Source: CAVRCA01 sp963719345 (GTDB lineage Bacteria > Pseudomonadota > Alphaproteobacteria > Acetobacterales > Acetobacteraceae). From it: 64,000 nucleotides of DNA. This document shows positions 38,755 to 48,114 of this stretch, piece after piece. Position 1 is the stretch's first letter. Every line of letters begins with the position of its first letter. The position numbers and the translations under genes are program-made. The DNA is taken from NCBI GenBank assembly GCA_963719345.1, contig CAVRCA010000004.1, positions 62,001 to 126,000 of the forward strand, given 5' to 3'. The notes below the pieces were generated by a model. The model was not told the origin of the DNA, ran no database searches, and saw nothing but the letters and a program-made list of their open reading frames with translations.

Positions 38755-39591
38755 CTGGATCTGAACACCATTGCCACGATCGAGACGCCTCGCTGCCGAG
38801 CCGGGCTCAAGCCCTGGCGGGAGGGTGACGCCTGGTTGGGCGGCGGCACGTGGCTGTTCTCGCAGCCGCAGCCGCAGCCGCATCTGCGCCGACTGATCGA
38901 CCTGTTCGGCCTCGACTGGCCGCCTCTCCGCATGTCCGAAGGCGGCTTCGAGATCGCGGCCACATGCACCATCGCGCAACTCGCGGCTGCGACGCTGCCC
39001 GTCGAATGGACGGCCGCCCCGTTGTTCAAGCAATGTTGCCGGGCGCTGCTGGCGTCCTTCAAGGTCTGGAACACGGCGACAGTCGGCGGGAACATCTGTC
39101 TGGGTCTGCCGGCCGGGGCGATGATCTCGCTCGCGACCGCACTCGACGGCGAGGCAACGGTCTGGCTCTCCAATGGGCAGGATCGAAAATTGCGGGTCAG
39201 GGAGCTGGTGACCGGGCCTGGGACCACCGCGCTGGCGCCGGGCCAGGTTCTCCGGCGCATCGTACTGCCAGTGGAGGCTCTGACGCGACGAACCGCCTTT
39301 CGCCAAATCTCTCTTAGCCGGCATGGCCGATCGGCGGCCCTGTTGATCGGCACGCGGCCGGCGCAGGGCCGCGGTTTTGTCCTCACCGTGACCGCATCCG
39401 TTGAGCGGCCAATCCAACTGCAGTTCGAGGACGTGCCGGAGCGGGCCGAACTCGCCGATGCGATCGAACGCGACATCCCGGCCGCCCGCTACTACGACGA
39501 TCCGCACGGTCGGCCGGACTGGCGGCGGCACATGACGATGCATCTCGCCGAAGAAATCCGGCGCGAGCTTGCCACTGGGGCAGCACCGTGA
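38659..39591 (+). CDS. Xanthine dehydrogenase FAD-binding subunit
   Basis: The family-like sequence begins LDLNTIATIETPRC and continues with DAWLGGGTWLFSQP (FAD loop) and FKVWNTATVGGNICLGLPAGAM (second FAD loop). This matches CoxM/XdhA-type FAD subunits. The only ATG is at 38659, six bases from the divergent deaminase start, leaving no room for promoters. The homologous start Met position is CTG 38755, which has GGGACA upstream, so the true start may be there. It passes electrons from the Fe-S centres to NAD+ or another acceptor. It overlaps the next gene by four bases. Confidence 0.85.
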   Translation: MAHYPAVRRNICHRFGALLASAAGRILNGTSRLDLNTIATIETPRCRAGLKPWREGDAWLGGGTWLFSQPQPQPHLRRLIDLFGLDWPPLRMSEGGFEIAATCTIAQLAAATLPVEWTAAPLFKQCCRALLASFKVWNTATVGGNICLGLPAGAMISLATALDGEATVWLSNGQDRKLRVRELVTGPGTTALAPGQVLRRIVLPVEALTRRTAFRQISLSRHGRSAALLIGTRPAQGRGFVLTVTASVERPIQLQFEDVPERAELADAIERDIPAARYYDDPHGRPDWRRHMTMHLAEEIRRELATGAAP

Positions 39592-42351
39592 CCTTCCTGG
39601 TCAACGGCCGGGAAATCGCGCAGGTGTCGCGCCCGGGGCAATGTCTGCGCACGTTCCTGCGCGATGCCGGATTTTTTGGGGTCAAGAAGGGTTGCGACGC
39701 CGGTGATTGCGGCGCCTGCACCGTGCTGCTCGACGGAGCCCCGGTCCACAGCTGCCTCATCCCGGCGTTCCGCGCAGAGGGCCGCCGCGTCACGACGATC
39801 GAGGGCCTCGCCCCGTCGGGCGACCTGCATCCGATGCAGCGCGCCTTCCTCGACGCACCGGGCTTCCAATGTGGCTTCTGCACCGCCGGGATGATCCTGA
39901 CGGCGAGCTGCCTGTCGGCGGAACAGAAACAGGACCTGCCGGTCGCCTTGAAGGGCAATCTCTGCCGCTGCACCGGCTATCGCGCGATCGGCGATGCGAT
40001 CGCCGGCGTCGCCGTCATCGAGAAGGCCAGCGAGTCCGGCGAGGCGGTGGGCAGAAATATTCCCGCGCCGGCCGGCCCCGACATCGTCACCGGAGCCGTC
40101 CGCTACACCCTCGACATCGCGATCGACGGGCTTTTGCACATCAAGCTCCTTCGCTCGCCGCACCCGCACGCCCGCATCGTCGCGATCGACAAGGCGGCGG
40201 CGCTCGCCGTGCCGGGCGTGCAGTGCGTCCTCACCCACGAGGATGCGCCCGATCGGCTATTCTCGACGGCGCGGCACGAACACCCGACGGACGACGTCGA
40301 CGACACGCGCGTGCTCGACGACGTTGTGCGGTTCGTCGGCCAGCGGGTCGCCGCGGTGGTCGCCGACAGCGAGGCGGCGGCCGAGGAGGGATGCCGGCAC
40401 CTGAGCGTCACCTACGAAATCCTGCCGGCGGTGTTCGACCCGCTGCTCGCGATGGCGCCCGGCGCTCCGGTCGTGCAGGACAGGCCACGCGGTGTCGCGC
40501 ATCCTGCGTCCGGAACGCAACATCGTCGCCGAGGTGCACGGCGAATTCGGCGACGTGGAAGCCGGTTTTGCGGCCGCCGCCCACATCTACGAGGGCACGT
40601 TCTCCTCCCAGCGCATCCAGCATACCGCCCTCGAGACCCACGCCGCGATCGGCTGGCGGGCGCCCGACGGCCGCCTGCACATCCGCACCAGCACGCAGAC
40701 ACCGTACCTGACGCGGAATGCCCTGGCCGCGCTGTTCGACTTGCCTCCGGCCGGGATCAGGGTTTTCTGCGAACGGGTCGGCGGCGGCTTCGGCGGCAAG
40801 CAGGAGATGCTGGTCGAGGATATCGTCGCCCTCGCTGCACTGCGAACCGGCCGACCGGTCAAGCTCGAACTGACGCGCGAGGAGCAGTTTACCACCACCA
40901 CGACCCGGCATCCGATGCAGGTACGGATCAAGGCGGGCGCGACCGGCGACGGGCGGCTCAGCGCGCTTCAGTTGCACGTCCTCAGCAACACCGGTGCGTA
41001 CGGCAACCACGGCCCCGGAACGCTGCACCATGCCTGCGGCGAGTGCTTCAGCGTCTATCGCTGCGACAACAAGAAGATCGACGCCTTTGCCGTCTACACC
41101 AACACTCTGCCGGCGGGAGCGTTTCGGGGCTACGGGCTCAGCCAGACGGCGTTCGCCGTCGAGTCCGCGATGGATGAACTGGCGCGCGCGTTGTCGCTCG
41201 ACCCGTTCGAGTTCCGCCGCCGCAACGTCGTCCGGCCGGGCGATCCGATGGTGTCGGTCGACAACGTGCCCGGCGACACCGAGTTCGGCAGCTACGGGCT
41301 CGACCAATGCCTTGATGCCGTCGAACGGGAGCTGGTGAGCAGCCGCCTTACCGACGCGACGCCGCCCTCGGCCGATTGGCTGGTCGGCGAGGGGATGGCG
41401 CTCGCCATGCTCGACACCGTCCCGCCCGGGGGACACCGCTGCGAGGCGCGCGTTGCGCTGGACGAGGACGGAATCTATACCGTTGCCGTCGGCACCGCCG
41501 AATTCGGCAACGGCACGACAACCGTCCTGCAACAGATCACCGCTTCGTCCCTGCGTACCGATCCCCGGCGTATCAGAATAGTCCAGTCCGACACCGACCG
41601 CACCGGCTACGACACCGGCGCCTTCGGCAGCACCGGCACCGTCATCGCGGGTGGTGCGACACATCTTGCCGCGGCGAGTTTGGCCGACATGGTGCTTGAT
41701 TTCGCCGCCGAGATCGCAGGCTGCGGGCGACAGGGCTGCGCGCTGGGGTCGGACGGCGTTCTCTGCATCGACCGGAAGATCGGCCTTGCCGAGCTTGCCG
41801 GATTGGCCCGACAGGCCGGTCGAAAGTTGTGCGCGTCGGGCCAGACACTCGGCACGCCACGCTCGGTCGCCTTCAACGTGCAAGGGTTCCGGGTGGCGGT
41901 GCATCGCCGCACCGGCGAGATCAGCATCCTGAAGAGCGTACACGCGGCTGATGCCGGCACCGTCATAAACCCCGCCCAGTGCCGCGGCCAAGTCGAGGGC
42001 GGCATCGCCATGGCGCTCGGAGCCGCGCTGTTCGAGACCCTGGAAGTGGATGAGACCGGCCAGGTGAAGCACCGTGCGTTCCGCGACTACCATATCCCGA
42101 CATTCGCCGACATTCCGCCGACCAGTGTGCATTTCGCCGAGACGCACGACAGGCTCGGACCGGCCGGAGCGAAGTCCATGAGCGAAAGCCCGTTCAACCC
42201 GGTCGCGGCCGCGCTCGGCAATGCGATCCGCGACGCGACGGGCATCCGCTTCCGGCAGACGCCCTTCACGCCCGACCGGCTCTACCGCAGCATCGTCGAG
42301 CGTCACGCCTCGCATGTCTCGCAGCTTGAAGGAGAACCGCCGTGCCGATGA
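39588..42351 (+). CDS. Xanthine dehydrogenase, fused [2Fe-2S] and molybdenum-binding subunits (frameshifted)
   Basis: About 920 residues. The first 150 form the two [2Fe-2S] domains: GCDAGDCGACTVLLDG, then CGFCTAGM and LCRCTGYRAIGDAI. The rest is the molybdopterin subunit: GAVRYTLDIAIDGLLH, FVGQRVAAVVAD, then after a +1 shift at about 40482, SRILRPERNIVAEVHG, GGGFGGKQEM, AFRGYG, GNGTTTVLQQ and GPAGAKSMSESPF with the Glu expected at the active site. XDH oxidises hypoxanthine and xanthine to urate. Fe-S and Mo parts joined in one chain, with a separate FAD chain, is a known but less common arrangement. A maturation factor XdhC is not in the window. Confidence 0.87.
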
Positions 42352-43184
42352 TTCACAACAGGTACGGGAAAGGCCGCGTGCGGATCGCCCGCGTGCTGCG
42401 CGACACCGAACGCCACGAAATGCGCGAGCTGACCGTGCAGACGCTGCTGGACGGCGACTTCGACGCTTCCTACACCTCCGGCGACAACCGCAGCGTGATC
42501 GCGACCGACACGGTCAAGAACATCACCAACATCGTCGCGCGCGAAAACCTGTCGGCCAGTGCCGAGATGTTCGGCCAGGCGCTGGCGGCACGTTTCCTGA
42601 AGCGCTACAAGCAGGTGGAGAAGGTCACGGTCACGATGCAGGAGACGGTCTGGCGACGCGCCCGCTTCGGCGGTGCCGCGCACGACCACAGCTTCGTGCT
42701 CGACGCCAACGGCCAACCGTTCGCCGAAGTGACCGCGACGCGGGAGGGGGGCGCCATTATTTCGGGAATCAGCGGCTATACCTTCATGAAGACGACCGAG
42801 TCCGGCTGGGTGCAATACGTGATGGACGACTACACCACGTTGCCGGAAACCACCGACCGCATCGCCGCCACTGCGATGGACGCGCGCTGGACCTGGCGAG
42901 CGCCCGTCGAGGACTATGATGCGACCAACGCCCGCATCCTGGCGACCATGCTGGAGGTGTTCGCGACAACCTACAGCAAGGGCGTCCAGGACAGCCTCTA
43001 TCGCATGGGCGAGGCGGCGCTGGCGGCGGTGCCGGAACTTGCCACCGTCAGCATGGCGTGCCCGAACAAGCATTATCTGCCGATCAACCTGAGCCCGTTC
43101 GGTCTCTCGTCCGACAACATGGTGTTCACGCCGACGGACGAACCGCACGGTCAGATCGAATGCACGGTGGGACGCGCGGCCTGA
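42342..43184 (+). CDS. Factor-independent urate hydroxylase (uricase)
   Basis: A 280-residue cofactor-free uricase with two T-fold domains. The first has NRYGKGRVRIARVLRD, then YTSGDNRSVIATDTVKNITN (catalytic Thr and Lys region), ENLSASAEMFG and a FLKRYKQVEKVTV stretch. The second has SGYTFMKTTESGW, DARWTWRAP and CPNKHYLPINLSPFGL (catalytic His). The start is GTG 42342 with GGAG at good spacing; the family-like MIHNRYG begins at ATG 42348. It overlaps the xdh end by ten bases. It makes 5-hydroxyisourate for UraH. Confidence 0.95.
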   Translation: MPMIHNRYGKGRVRIARVLRDTERHEMRELTVQTLLDGDFDASYTSGDNRSVIATDTVKNITNIVARENLSASAEMFGQALAARFLKRYKQVEKVTVTMQETVWRRARFGGAAHDHSFVLDANGQPFAEVTATREGGAIISGISGYTFMKTTESGWVQYVMDDYTTLPETTDRIAATAMDARWTWRAPVEDYDATNARILATMLEVFATTYSKGVQDSLYRMGEAALAAVPELATVSMACPNKHYLPINLSPFGLSSDNMVFTPTDEPHGQIECTVGRAA

Positions 43185-43230
43185 TCGCGTCCCTTGCTGT
43201 CCGTTTCAGTTCTGGTGGAAAACTCCAAGC

Positions 43231-43315
43231 CGTCATTGCCGGGCTTGACCCGGCAATCCATGCCGCCGATTTCGCCACCGTGGAATGGATGCCCCAATCA
43301 AGTCCGGGCATGACG
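43231..43315. repeat. Dispersed palindromic intergenic repeat of alphaproteobacterial type
   Basis: Two imperfectly inverted ~31-base arms, beginning CGTCATTGCCGGGCTTGACC and ending CAAGTCCGGGCATGACG, flank about 23 bases. The left arm also folds alone: TTGCCGGG-cttga-CCCGGCAA is an exact 8-bp hairpin. Elements with this CGTCATTGCCGGGC...GGATGCC...GGGCATGACG form are scattered between genes in many alphaproteobacteria and give rise to spurious short reading frames. It lies between uricase and the HAF-like gene and may stabilise mRNA ends. This is the only copy I see here. Confidence 0.75.
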
Positions 43316-43352
43316 GTTTGTGGTTGCGGAACTACTCATACCGCAAGGATCG

Positions 43353-44228
43353 TCAGCTCTTGTGGGTGGACACCTGCACAAGCATGCCGTCGGTGTTGCC
43401 GGCCCCATCGAGGTAGAACCCGACAAGCTGGCCCTTGTCGTTGATGCCATTGACGACCGTCATCCCCGTGGGACCCTTGACGCCATTGGGATCGTCGATG
43501 GTCGTGTAGGACTTGGACTGCGCGTCGAACAGGAAGCCGTGCATCTGCCCGGTCGCATCCGTGTAAGAACCCACCACGTCGTCCTCGTTGTTCACGCCCA
43601 GAGCCTGCACGGAGACCGCACCCTTTGGCCCGGCCAGTAGCTCGACCTTGCCGTCATCCTTCAGAAAACCCTTATCGACGCCACCGTTCTGCACGAAGCC
43701 GGCGACGTCGCCCTTGTTGTTGATTGCCGTGGCGGTGACACTGGCGAATCCCGCGACCTGGACCGCGTCGAAGTCGTTTCGCCCGATGTCGTAGGTGAAG
43801 CCGTGCGCGTTACCCTGCGCATCATTGTAGAAGCCGACCGCGACATTGTGGTCGTTGACGCCCAGCAGCTGCTGCACGGTCGGCACGCCGGGGGCTGATT
43901 TCGGTGCATTCGGATCGACGACGTTGGTGAAGTGGCCGTCGTGGTCCACGAAACCAAAGTTGTCGCCGTTCGCGTCGGCCCAGAAACCCACCGTGCGATC
44001 GTTGTTGTTGATGCCGGTGACCTGCGTCTGCTGTGACCCGGGGAAATTCTCGTTGACGTAGTTCCCCTGCCCGTATGGCGGATTGAGCGTGTAGCCCTTG
44101 TTGGGATGCACGTTGGCGGGCGTTCCGCTACCGAAATAACTGGCGATCTTGCCTTCGTTGTTGATGCCGAGCAGCTGGTTGAAGGTCGGATCGGCATTGT
44201 CGTTCAGGGTCTTGAAGGTGAGATCCAT
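43353..44228 (-). CDS. Six-repeat HAF-like protein, candidate type I secretion substrate
   Basis: A 291-residue protein of unknown function built of six repeats beginning near residues 21, 72, 123, 169, 211 and 261. The consensus is (G/A)(I/V)N(N/D)...VGFY-DA-GN-HGF. This is the HAF-repeat pattern and probably forms a small beta-propeller. There is no Sec or Tat signal: it begins MDLTFKTLNDNADP. It ends DGMLVQVSTHKS. A CAGGAGAC ribosome site precedes the ATG. It is divergent from the type I exporter at 44.5-48.1 kb, and a leaderless repeat protein beside such an exporter is a natural candidate cargo. No RTX nonapeptides are present, so this remains inference. Confidence 0.7.
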   Translation of the reverse strand: MDLTFKTLNDNADPTFNQLLGINNEGKIASYFGSGTPANVHPNKGYTLNPPYGQGNYVNENFPGSQQTQVTGINNNDRTVGFWADANGDNFGFVDHDGHFTNVVDPNAPKSAPGVPTVQQLLGVNDHNVAVGFYNDAQGNAHGFTYDIGRNDFDAVQVAGFASVTATAINNKGDVAGFVQNGGVDKGFLKDDGKVELLAGPKGAVSVQALGVNNEDDVVGSYTDATGQMHGFLFDAQSKSYTTIDDPNGVKGPTGMTVVNGINDKGQLVGFYLDGAGNTDGMLVQVSTHKS

Positions 44229-44495
44229 TTTCGTCTCCTGTCGTTGTTTCCGGAACGGTGTCCGGACCTTGCCTCAAACTGGACCGGACAAGCCCGATAC
44301 AGTTGGCGAGGCGGAATTTGCCTGCGCGACGGGACCTGCGGGGTGACGACGGTCACGTTTGACGTCGATTGCTCGGAACTCATGAGCCGACGGGAGTCTC
44401 ACCTCCTCTGTGCCCTCGGTCACCTCCTGCGCGCCGCTCCGGTGGCACTCAGGCGCCACGCAGCGGTCTTGCTGCGTCAATCGAGGAGCAAGGCG
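44229..44495. other. Divergent intergenic region of the HAF-like and type I secretion genes
   Basis: A 267-base spacer between divergent genes. I see no clear sigma-70 box pair, no long hairpin and no convincing small gene in it. GAGGAG at 44483-44488 is the ribosome site of the proposed GTG 44496 start. Confidence 0.5.
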
Positions 44496-44587
44496 GTGGA
44501 AACCAATCCGGATTTGGGCACCGAGGAGTCGGAGTCGAAGGCAAGCTGCCGACCTCGAGCGGCCGGACGGCGGTTCAGATACGCTTG

Positions 44588-46714
44588 ATGGCTATAGCGG
44601 CCGCGGCGCGTTTCCATGGCGCCGAACTTGATCGCCGGGACCTTCGCGCCCGGGACGACGAGAGCCCCTCGCCCGCGGCGTTGACGGACTGGCTGCGCGG
44701 CAGCGGTTTGTGGGCCAAGGCGGTCCGGCTGCCCTGGAAGCAGCTCGTAGCCATCGACCTTTCGTCCCCCGTCGTTCTGCTGCTGACCGACGGCAGCGCC
44801 GTTTTGCTCGTCCGCAACGACCGCAAGCGCGACCTGATCTGGGTCAGGCACTCCCGCCTCACGCCGACGGACGCACCCGTCGCGCTCAGCCAAGCCGAGC
44901 TGTCCAACGTGTGGACCGGCCAGGCCGTCCTGATGCGCGCGCGACGGTCGATCGGTGACACGGAAGCGCCGTTCAGCCTCGGCTGGGTGGCGGAGCTGGT
45001 CTGGATGGAACGGCACGCATTGCGCGATGTCGGCCTTGCCTCGCTTGTGCTCAGCATCCTGACCATCCTGCCGGCGCTGATGGTGATGACGGTGATCGAC
45101 CAGGTCGTGACGCATCAGAGCCTGTCCACGCTGGTCCTGATGTCGCTGCTCATCGGGGTTGCCATGCTCTCCGAAACCTTGCTCGGCTACGCCCGCCGCC
45201 AGCTGATCCTGGTGGTCGGCTCCCGCGTCGATGCCAAGCTCAACCTGCATGTCTTCCAGCGGCTGCTGCGCTTGCCGCTCGACTACTTCGAGCGGAACCA
45301 AGCCGGCTACATCTGGTCGATGACCGGGCTGCAGATCAGCAAGATCCGGGAATTCCTGACCGGCAAGCTGCTGACGACGATGCTGGATCTAGTCACGTTG
45401 GTCGTGCTGCTGCCAATTCTGTTCTTCCTGCAGCCAACCTTGTCCTGGCTGGTGCTGGCCGCGGCCGGGCTGATCGCCGGCATCATCGTCGCGTTCATGA
45501 AGCCCATGAGCCGCCACGTAAAGCGGTTCATCGACGCCGAGACGGCGAAATCCAGTGTCATGGTCGAGACCCTGCACGGCATCCGCACGGTCAAGTCCCT
45601 GGCCCTCGAGCCCCAGCAGCGGGAACGCTGGGACGCCCGCGTCGCCGAGGCGACCCGAGCGAAGATTGCCGCCGGCCGCTTCGCCAACCTGCCGCAGATG
45701 CTGATCAACCCGATCGAGGGTTTCATGCAGCGCGGCGTGCTGCTGGTCGGCGCCTACATCACGCTAACCGATCCCGGCACGGTCGGCTTGGGCGGGCTGG
45801 TCGCCTTCATGATGCTCAGCGCCCGCGTCGCCCAGCCGCTGGCCAGCCTTGCCAAGCTGATGGAGGATATCGGCGAAGTCCGCACCGCAACCACTCTGGC
45901 CGCGTCCGTTCTGAACCAGCGCCCGGAAACGGCGGACCCGACGGCCGGCATCCGCCCCCGCTTTCAGGGCGCGATCTCCTTCCGCAAGGTCGCGTACAGC
46001 TATCCCGGTGCGTCGAGCCCCGCGCTCGACCAGATCAGCTTCGGCATCGGGCCCGGAACCGTGTTGGGTGTCGTCGGCCGCAGCGGCTCGGGCAAGTCGA
46101 CGATCACGCGCCTGCTGCAGGGAATCACCCGCGACTACAGAGGGCAGGTTCATATCGACGGCATCGATATGCGCGACATCAACCTGGCCCATCTCCGCCG
46201 CAACCTCGGCGTTGTCCTGCAGGAAAACTTCCTGTTCCGCGGCACGATCGCCGAAAACATCCTTGCGGGCCGCCCGGGCCTGACGCTCTCCGACGCCATC
46301 CACGCCGCCAGGCTCGCCGGCGCGGCGGAGTTCATCGAACGCCTGCCGAGCGGCTACGAAACGCTGATCGAGGAAGGCTCGCCCAACCTGTCCGGCGGTC
46401 AACGCCAACGTCTCGCGATCGCCCGCGCGCTGGTACACGACCCGCGCATCCTCATCCTGGACGAAGCCACCAGCGCGCTCGATCCCGAAAGCGAAGCGCT
46501 GGTTAACGCCAACCTGGCGCACATGGCACACGGACGGACGATGGTGATCGTCTCGCACCGGCTGTCCTCGCTGGCCGACTGCGACGCCATCCTGGTGCTC
46601 GATCAAGGCCGGGTCCTGGACCTCGGACCGCACAGCGAGCTGATCGCGCGCTGCCCGACCTATCAGCATCTCTGGAACCAGCAGAACCGGCATCTGCTCG
46701 CTGCCGCTGAGTAA
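44588..46714 (+). CDS. Type I secretion ABC exporter (C39-like domain, permease, ATPase)
   Basis: 708 residues from ATG 44588. The N-terminal ~120 residues (AAAARFHGAELDRRDL, LTDWLRGSGLWAKAVRL, SPVVLLLTDGSAVLLVRND) are a C39-peptidase-like domain without a catalytic Cys, as in HlyB-type exporters of leaderless substrates. Six membrane helices follow, then the ATPase with Walker A GRSGSGKST, LSGGQRQRLAIARAL, Walker B ILILDEATSALDPES and VSHRLSSL. The domain seems to begin upstream: GTG 44496, after a GAGGAG site, reads METNPDLGTEESESK in another frame and would join SGRTAVQIRLMAIAAA after a one-base loss. The adjacent HlyD gene completes the inner-membrane part; an outer-membrane TolC is not present. 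Confidence 0.9.
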   Translation: MAIAAAARFHGAELDRRDLRARDDESPSPAALTDWLRGSGLWAKAVRLPWKQLVAIDLSSPVVLLLTDGSAVLLVRNDRKRDLIWVRHSRLTPTDAPVALSQAELSNVWTGQAVLMRARRSIGDTEAPFSLGWVAELVWMERHALRDVGLASLVLSILTILPALMVMTVIDQVVTHQSLSTLVLMSLLIGVAMLSETLLGYARRQLILVVGSRVDAKLNLHVFQRLLRLPLDYFERNQAGYIWSMTGLQISKIREFLTGKLLTTMLDLVTLVVLLPILFFLQPTLSWLVLAAAGLIAGIIVAFMKPMSRHVKRFIDAETAKSSVMVETLHGIRTVKSLALEPQQRERWDARVAEATRAKIAAGRFANLPQMLINPIEGFMQRGVLLVGAYITLTDPGTVGLGGLVAFMMLSARVAQPLASLAKLMEDIGEVRTATTLAASVLNQRPETADPTAGIRPRFQGAISFRKVAYSYPGASSPALDQISFGIGPGTVLGVVGRSGSGKSTITRLLQGITRDYRGQVHIDGIDMRDINLAHLRRNLGVVLQENFLFRGTIAENILAGRPGLTLSDAIHAARLAGAAEFIERLPSGYETLIEEGSPNLSGGQRQRLAIARALVHDPRILILDEATSALDPESEALVNANLAHMAHGRTMVIVSHRLSSLADCDAILVLDQGRVLDLGPHSELIARCPTYQHLWNQQNRHLLAAAE

Positions 46715-46737
46715 GACCCGGAACAAGGAAACACGTC

Positions 46738-48105
46738 ATGTCCGTCACCACACAGAGCGCCCGGGCGCTGCTGGAATTCCAGTCGCCCACCGCCGCCGTG
46801 ATTGCCGATCGCGTCCCGCTTGCCGGCCGTGTGACGATCTGGGTGATCGTCGCCGCCATCCTGTCGTCCATCGGCATAATGGGGTTTTATCCGATCGATC
46901 GGGTGGTCGCGGTGCCCGGCAAGGTCGGGGCCAAGATCCCCAACACGGTCGTGCAGCCGCTGGATACGTCGATCGTTCGGCAGATCAGCGTCCATGAAGG
47001 CCAGGTCGTACATGCCGGCGACCGACTGGCGATGCTCGATCCGACCTTTGCCGCCGCCGATGCCGGTTCACTCGACGCGCAGGTGAGCAGCCTACAAGCC
47101 GAGGTTGATCGCCTGGCGGACGAGGTGGCGGGTCGCCCCTATCTGCCGGACGGCAGCCCGGCAAGCCAGTTGCAGGCTATGATCTTCGCCCAGCGCCACG
47201 CCGAGCAAGCCGCCAAACTGGAAAGCTACCGTCAGCGGATCGACGGCGCGCGGGCGAAGATCGCCCAGACGGTGTCGGACATCGCCAGCTACTCGGAAGA
47301 ATTCCGTGCCGCCGAAATCAAGGAAGGCATGCGCAAGCAGTTGGAACGCCTGCAGATCGGCAGCAAGCTGAGCACCTTGGACGCCGGCGCGCAGCGGGCC
47401 GAAGTCAACCGCTTCCTGCAGGCGGCGGTTGCCGGCAATGCCGCGGCGAAAAGCGACCTCGACGGACTGACCGCCGAACGCGACGGCTATCTCCGGCAGA
47501 GCCAGGGCGAGACGGCCCAGCAACTGAGCGAACAGGGACGCAAGCTGTCCGACGCGCGGGAGCAGCAGACCAAAGCCCGTCTGCGCCGCAGCCTGGTCGA
47601 CCTGCGGGCCGATCGCGACGCCGTCGTGCTCAGTGTTGCCAAGGTTTCGGTCGGCTCGGTGGTGCAGTCCGGTGACGAGCTGATCACCTTGGTTCCAACC
47701 GACGCCCCGCTGGAGATCGAGGTCAGCATTCCCGCCCGCGACGCCGGCTTTGTTCAGGCGGGAAATCCCGCGGTGATCAAGTTCGACACGTTTCCCTATA
47801 CGACGTATGGGACCGCGACGGGCACGCTCCGAACCGTCAGTCCCGACAGCTTCACCGGCTCGCCAAGTGGTCGCGATCGGCCCAGCCGGCCAAACCTGTC
47901 CCAGCCGGAGGCGAACGGCGGTGCGGCATTCTTCCGCGGCAGTCTCTCCATCGATGCCACGAATCTGCATAACCTGCCCGGCGGCTTCCATATGACGCCT
48001 GGCATGCCGGTCACCGCGGACATCAAGGTCGGCCGACGCACAGTGCTGGCGTATCTGCTGGCGCGCGTCGTTCCCACCCTGTCGGAAGGAATGCGCGAGC
48101 CCTGA
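46738..48105 (+). CDS. HlyD-family type I secretion membrane-fusion protein
   Basis: A 455-residue periplasmic adaptor. There is a cytoplasmic N-terminus and one membrane helix at about residues 31-52. The lipoyl-like half DRVVAVPGKVGAKIPNTVVQ with PLDTSIVRQISVHEGQVV is followed by a long alpha-helical hairpin rich in Ala, Gln and Glu. The second lipoyl half has AVVLSVAKVSVGSVVQSGDEL, and the C-terminal beta-barrel has MTPGMPVTADIKVGRRTVL, the usual HlyD end. It lies 23 bases after the exporter and shares its operon. It would bridge the exporter to TolC. Confidence 0.92.
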   Translation: MSVTTQSARALLEFQSPTAAVIADRVPLAGRVTIWVIVAAILSSIGIMGFYPIDRVVAVPGKVGAKIPNTVVQPLDTSIVRQISVHEGQVVHAGDRLAMLDPTFAAADAGSLDAQVSSLQAEVDRLADEVAGRPYLPDGSPASQLQAMIFAQRHAEQAAKLESYRQRIDGARAKIAQTVSDIASYSEEFRAAEIKEGMRKQLERLQIGSKLSTLDAGAQRAEVNRFLQAAVAGNAAAKSDLDGLTAERDGYLRQSQGETAQQLSEQGRKLSDAREQQTKARLRRSLVDLRADRDAVVLSVAKVSVGSVVQSGDELITLVPTDAPLEIEVSIPARDAGFVQAGNPAVIKFDTFPYTTYGTATGTLRTVSPDSFTGSPSGRDRPSRPNLSQPEANGGAAFFRGSLSIDATNLHNLPGGFHMTPGMPVTADIKVGRRTVLAYLLARVVPTLSEGMREP

Positions 48106-48114
48106 GTAACGGCG

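Noticed and set aside
43058..43444. Short frames across the intergenic palindrome
   Set aside because: Peptides of the LDPAIHA and GSSPAMT type are the well-known false translations of this dispersed repeat.
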